Origin: Streptomyces sp. HmicA12
Lineage (GTDB): Bacteria > Actinomycetota > Actinomycetes > Streptomycetales > Streptomycetaceae
DNA length: 64,000 bases
Direction: 5' to 3'
Assembly: GCF_000373565.1 (NCBI RefSeq)
Contig: NZ_KB891849.1
Coordinates: 1-64,000, forward strand
Shown here: one piece after another, positions 61,767 through 64,000 of the stretch
Position numbering within the stretch: the stretch's first letter is position 1
How the letters are laid out: each line of letters begins with the position of its first letter
Notes under the pieces: generated by a model
The model's input: the letters and a program-made list of their open reading frames with translations, nothing else
Database searches by the model: none
What the model was told of the DNA's origin: nothing
Translations under genes and position numbers: made by a program

Positions 61767-63143
61767 CTACCGAATGCCGACCTTGGCCAGCGCACGCCGC
61801 TGAGCCGGGGTGGGGTGGGCCGGGAAGTACAGGTAGCAGACGCCGCCGGTGCCGGAGGACACGTTGCCGGAGGCGTTGTAGCGCTTGGTGCGGAGCCAGA
61901 TGGTCTCCCACTCGTGCCGCTTGTAGACACGGCGGACCGCCGGGTCGCTCGGCGAGGCCGGGTCGTTGGCGATGACGTCGCCGTCGGCGGTGAAGCCGAT
62001 GACCGTCATCAGGTGTCCGGACGTGCCGTAGCCGGCGCCCGTCAGCTCCTCCTTCAGGAACGACTGGGACGTTATGGCCGGGATGCCGGCCGCGATCAGC
62101 GTCTCCAGGTCGGCGAGCGAGGAGAGCCGGGTGACGACGCCCTGCAGGTCCTGGTACGTGGCGGCGTACGCGGCGTTGAACGGCCAGTTGCCGCAGCCCT
62201 CGTACTGGTAGTCGTAAGTGAAACGCGCCGCGTGGCAGACCTGCGGGTCGGCGTAGGACGGGTCCACCCAGGCCAGCTGGTCGGCCGACGGCTTGCGCCC
62301 CCAGTACTCGATGATCATCTGCGAGGAGGTGGGGCTGCACCAGGCCTCGCCGCCGTTGTCGTACTCGGGGTACTGGCCGGAGTGGATGCTCTGCGAGTAG
62401 CGCGGAACCGTCAGCTCCTCGGCGAGGCCCGGGGTGGAGGCCGGCACCGTGAAGCGGTCCGGGACGTCCGAGCCCATGGCTCCGAGGCGCCAGACGGTCG
62501 GTACGGCCTTGCCGCCCGGCGTGCGCAGCAGGGTCAGGCGCAGCCGGTAGGAGGCGAGGCGCAGGCCCGACGCCGCGTCGTCGATGGAGAAGGTGTCCGT
62601 CCAGATGCTCGACCGGCCGTCGCTCTGGTCGTCGACGGACGTGCGGCGGATGTCGACGTCCTTGTCGTCCCCGGCGGTCCAGCGGCCCATCACGTACCAG
62701 GGCGTCTGAGTGCCGTCGCCGTAGGTGCCCTGGAGTTCGATCTCGATCCAGGTGCCGGAGGGGGTGTGCGCGTTCCAGGAGGCGATGACCTCGGTCGCGG
62801 GCACGGTCAGCCGGTGGACCGGGGAGGTCCAGGTCGCGTACTCCCACTCGCCCGTCCTGTTCAGGTGCGGGTCGGTGTACGTCCTCGTCCCGGCCGGCTT
62901 GGCCAGGGTGATACCCGGCCGGTGTCCGGCGAGGGCGCGGGTGCCCTGTCCGGTGCCGGAGCGCCAGTCGGTGTACGTCGTCCAGGTGTGGTTGTCCACG
63001 AGGCGGGCGGGGGCCTTTTCCTGTGCGGGGGCCGCGGCGTGCGCGGTGGCGGCCGTGGTCGCGGCGAGCGCGACGCCCGCGGCCGCCGCCAGAACGGTTC
63101 TGCGGGACGGGGAGGCTGCGGTCGGCTGGTCGGGGCGGGTCAT
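61767..63143 (-). CDS. Tat-exported C39-like cysteine peptidase domain protein
   Basis: Secreted protein of 458 residues. The N-terminus SPSRRTVLAAAAGVALAATT is a twin-arginine signal. A beta-rich domain (about residues 45-225, WEYATWTSPVHRLTVPATEVI, GTWIEIELQGTYGDG) is followed by a papain-like peptidase C39 fold. Cys269 in GEAWCSPTSSQM, His377 in TSGHLMTVIGF and Asp394 in IANDPAS form a plausible catalytic set. Its target is unknown; autoproteolysis or wall protein processing are possibilities. AGGGGGATCC precedes the ATG at 63143. Confidence 0.87.
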   Translation of the reverse strand: MTRPDQPTAASPSRRTVLAAAAGVALAATTAATAHAAAPAQEKAPARLVDNHTWTTYTDWRSGTGQGTRALAGHRPGITLAKPAGTRTYTDPHLNRTGEWEYATWTSPVHRLTVPATEVIASWNAHTPSGTWIEIELQGTYGDGTQTPWYVMGRWTAGDDKDVDIRRTSVDDQSDGRSSIWTDTFSIDDAASGLRLASYRLRLTLLRTPGGKAVPTVWRLGAMGSDVPDRFTVPASTPGLAEELTVPRYSQSIHSGQYPEYDNGGEAWCSPTSSQMIIEYWGRKPSADQLAWVDPSYADPQVCHAARFTYDYQYEGCGNWPFNAAYAATYQDLQGVVTRLSSLADLETLIAAGIPAITSQSFLKEELTGAGYGTSGHLMTVIGFTADGDVIANDPASPSDPAVRRVYKRHEWETIWLRTKRYNASGNVSSGTGGVCYLYFPAHPTPAQRRALAKVGIR

Positions 63144-63400
63144 CGGGAGGATCCCCCTCTTCGACGGATCGGACGGACGGATCAGGCGGACGGAACGGGC
63201 GGACGGGGCGGGTGCGGGGCGCGCAGCCGGTCGTGCGGGGTGCGTTCCTGGTGGAACAGTGCGCCAACTATGGCTGCCGGGGCGGGACTTCCACCAGCGT
63301 TTCGAGGCTGCTCCGGGCCACCAATATTGGTCTTCACCACTGGCATGACCTGCGGCGGCGCGGCCGAAACCGATCCGGCCCCCGACGTACCCTTGCGGCC

Positions 63401-64000
63401 GTGGACTTTTCGCACGTGCCCCTCGCCCAGTACGCCGACCGGCTGCGCCGGCTGCCGCCCTCCTGCGGACCCGTCCGCCTCGTCGGCATCGACGGGCACG
63501 CGGGTTCCGGCAAATCGACCTTCGCCGCGCGCCTCGCCCGGGCGCTCGGCGACGCGCCCGTGCTGCACCTCGACGACATCGCGAGCCACGACGCCCTCTT
63601 CGCCTGGACCGGGCGGCTGCGCGAGCAGGTGCTCGATCCGCTCGCCCGGGGCGCGGCCGCGCGCTACGAGACGTACGACTGGAACGCCCGCCGCTTCGGC
63701 GCGGTGCGCCAACTCCCGCCCGCCGACGTGGTCCTGATGGAGGGCGTGGGGGCCGGGCGGCGGGCGGTGCGGCCGTTCCTCGCGGAGCTGGTGTGGCTGG
63801 ATCTGCCGGGAGAGGCCGCGTGGGAGCGGGGGCGCGCCCGGGACGGCGAGGAACAGCGGGCCTTCTGGGACGGCTGGATTCCAGCGGAACGGGAGCACTT
63901 CGCGCGGGACCCGTCGCGGCCCTTCGCTGAAGAATTGGTAAGAGAGTGCCCAGAGGGATACGAGATGCTGGAAGGCCCTGCTGGGGCCGCCCGGAATCGC
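63401..64000 (+). CDS. P-loop kinase (uridine-kinase-like), incomplete at the right edge
   Basis: The reading frame runs open from the GTG at 63401 to the window end, 200 codons so far. GIDGHAGSGKSTFAARLAR near residue 29 is a Walker A motif, HLDDIASHDALFAW looks like the lid or substrate region and VVLMEGVGAGRRAV fits a Walker B. The layout resembles small uridine/adenylate-type kinases, though the substrate is unknown. No stop codon is reached; the protein is probably nearly complete. Upstream of 63401 is the promoter side shared with the C39-like gene. Confidence 0.8.
   Translation, partial: MDFSHVPLAQYADRLRRLPPSCGPVRLVGIDGHAGSGKSTFAARLARALGDAPVLHLDDIASHDALFAWTGRLREQVLDPLARGAAARYETYDWNARRFGAVRQLPPADVVLMEGVGAGRRAVRPFLAELVWLDLPGEAAWERGRARDGEEQRAFWDGWIPAEREHFARDPSRPFAEELVRECPEGYEMLEGPAGAARNR

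Overview
The window looks like part of a Streptomyces chromosome. Coding sequence is very GC-rich with near-total G/C at third positions, GTG and TTG starts are common, and Streptomyces signature loci are present: a conservon (cvnABCD), the sporulation pair smeA-sffA, rbpA behind a SigR-type promoter, a polyprenol-phosphate mannose synthase, and chitinase and PTS genes with DasR-type operators. From memory, the order crr-ptsI ... smeA-sffA-mocR-yczE-GDPD-MFS-rbpA-fxsA-ppm1 ... acyl-CoA dehydrogenase-chiD resembles the S. coelicolor core. I could not run a comparison. No IS element, CRISPR array or tRNA gene was recognised.

Layout. 1-400: promoters and 5' leader of a ribosomal RNA operon running left out of the window, with a DasR-like operator between it and crr-ptsI. 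671-10100: PTS enzymes EIIA and EI, a conserved hypothetical, acetoacetyl-CoA synthetase, a GH31 glucosidase, a NUDIX hydrolase and a VanX-like dipeptidase. 10211-13621: a DUF35/thiolase-like pair and an EAL-CBS-GGDEF protein. 13997-16363: glycerol facilitator and kinase. 16451-20948: conservon on the minus strand. 21967-26718: a decaying N-methyl amino acid/betaine catabolic cluster. Three of its four genes are visibly broken and one, sarcosine oxidase, looks intact.

26715-33874: a three-gene minus-strand operon encoding a 1545-residue SMC-type ATPase preceded by two smaller proteins, laid out like MksFEB/JetABC (Wadjet-type) complexes but with no JetD/MksG nuclease gene. It appears to start from a leaderless promoter and to end at a hairpin 13 bases after the SMC stop codon. 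Its terminator sits exactly where the broken Rieske gene stops. This is the most unusual locus in the window. To its right lie a GntR regulator, an MFS transporter with a DUF1445 protein, and a tightly overlapping minus-strand operon of two GT4 glycosyltransferases and an SGNH hydrolase.

40329-64000: HEAT-repeat and ankyrin proteins, smeA-sffA (sporulation septum and chromosome segregation), a divergent MocR-YczE pair, glycerophosphodiesterase, an MFS permease, rbpA, fxsA, ppm1, an amidohydrolase, an Lrp regulator, a phosphotransferase-like protein with an unknown partner, an acyl-CoA dehydrogenase, chitinase chiD, a TetR regulator, small membrane proteins, a Tat-exported C39-like peptidase, and a P-loop kinase cut by the right edge. 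The DasR-type sites at both ends (crr/ptsI and chiD) tie PTS sugar uptake to chitin degradation. Many genes end in convergent pairs separated by long GC-rich hairpins.
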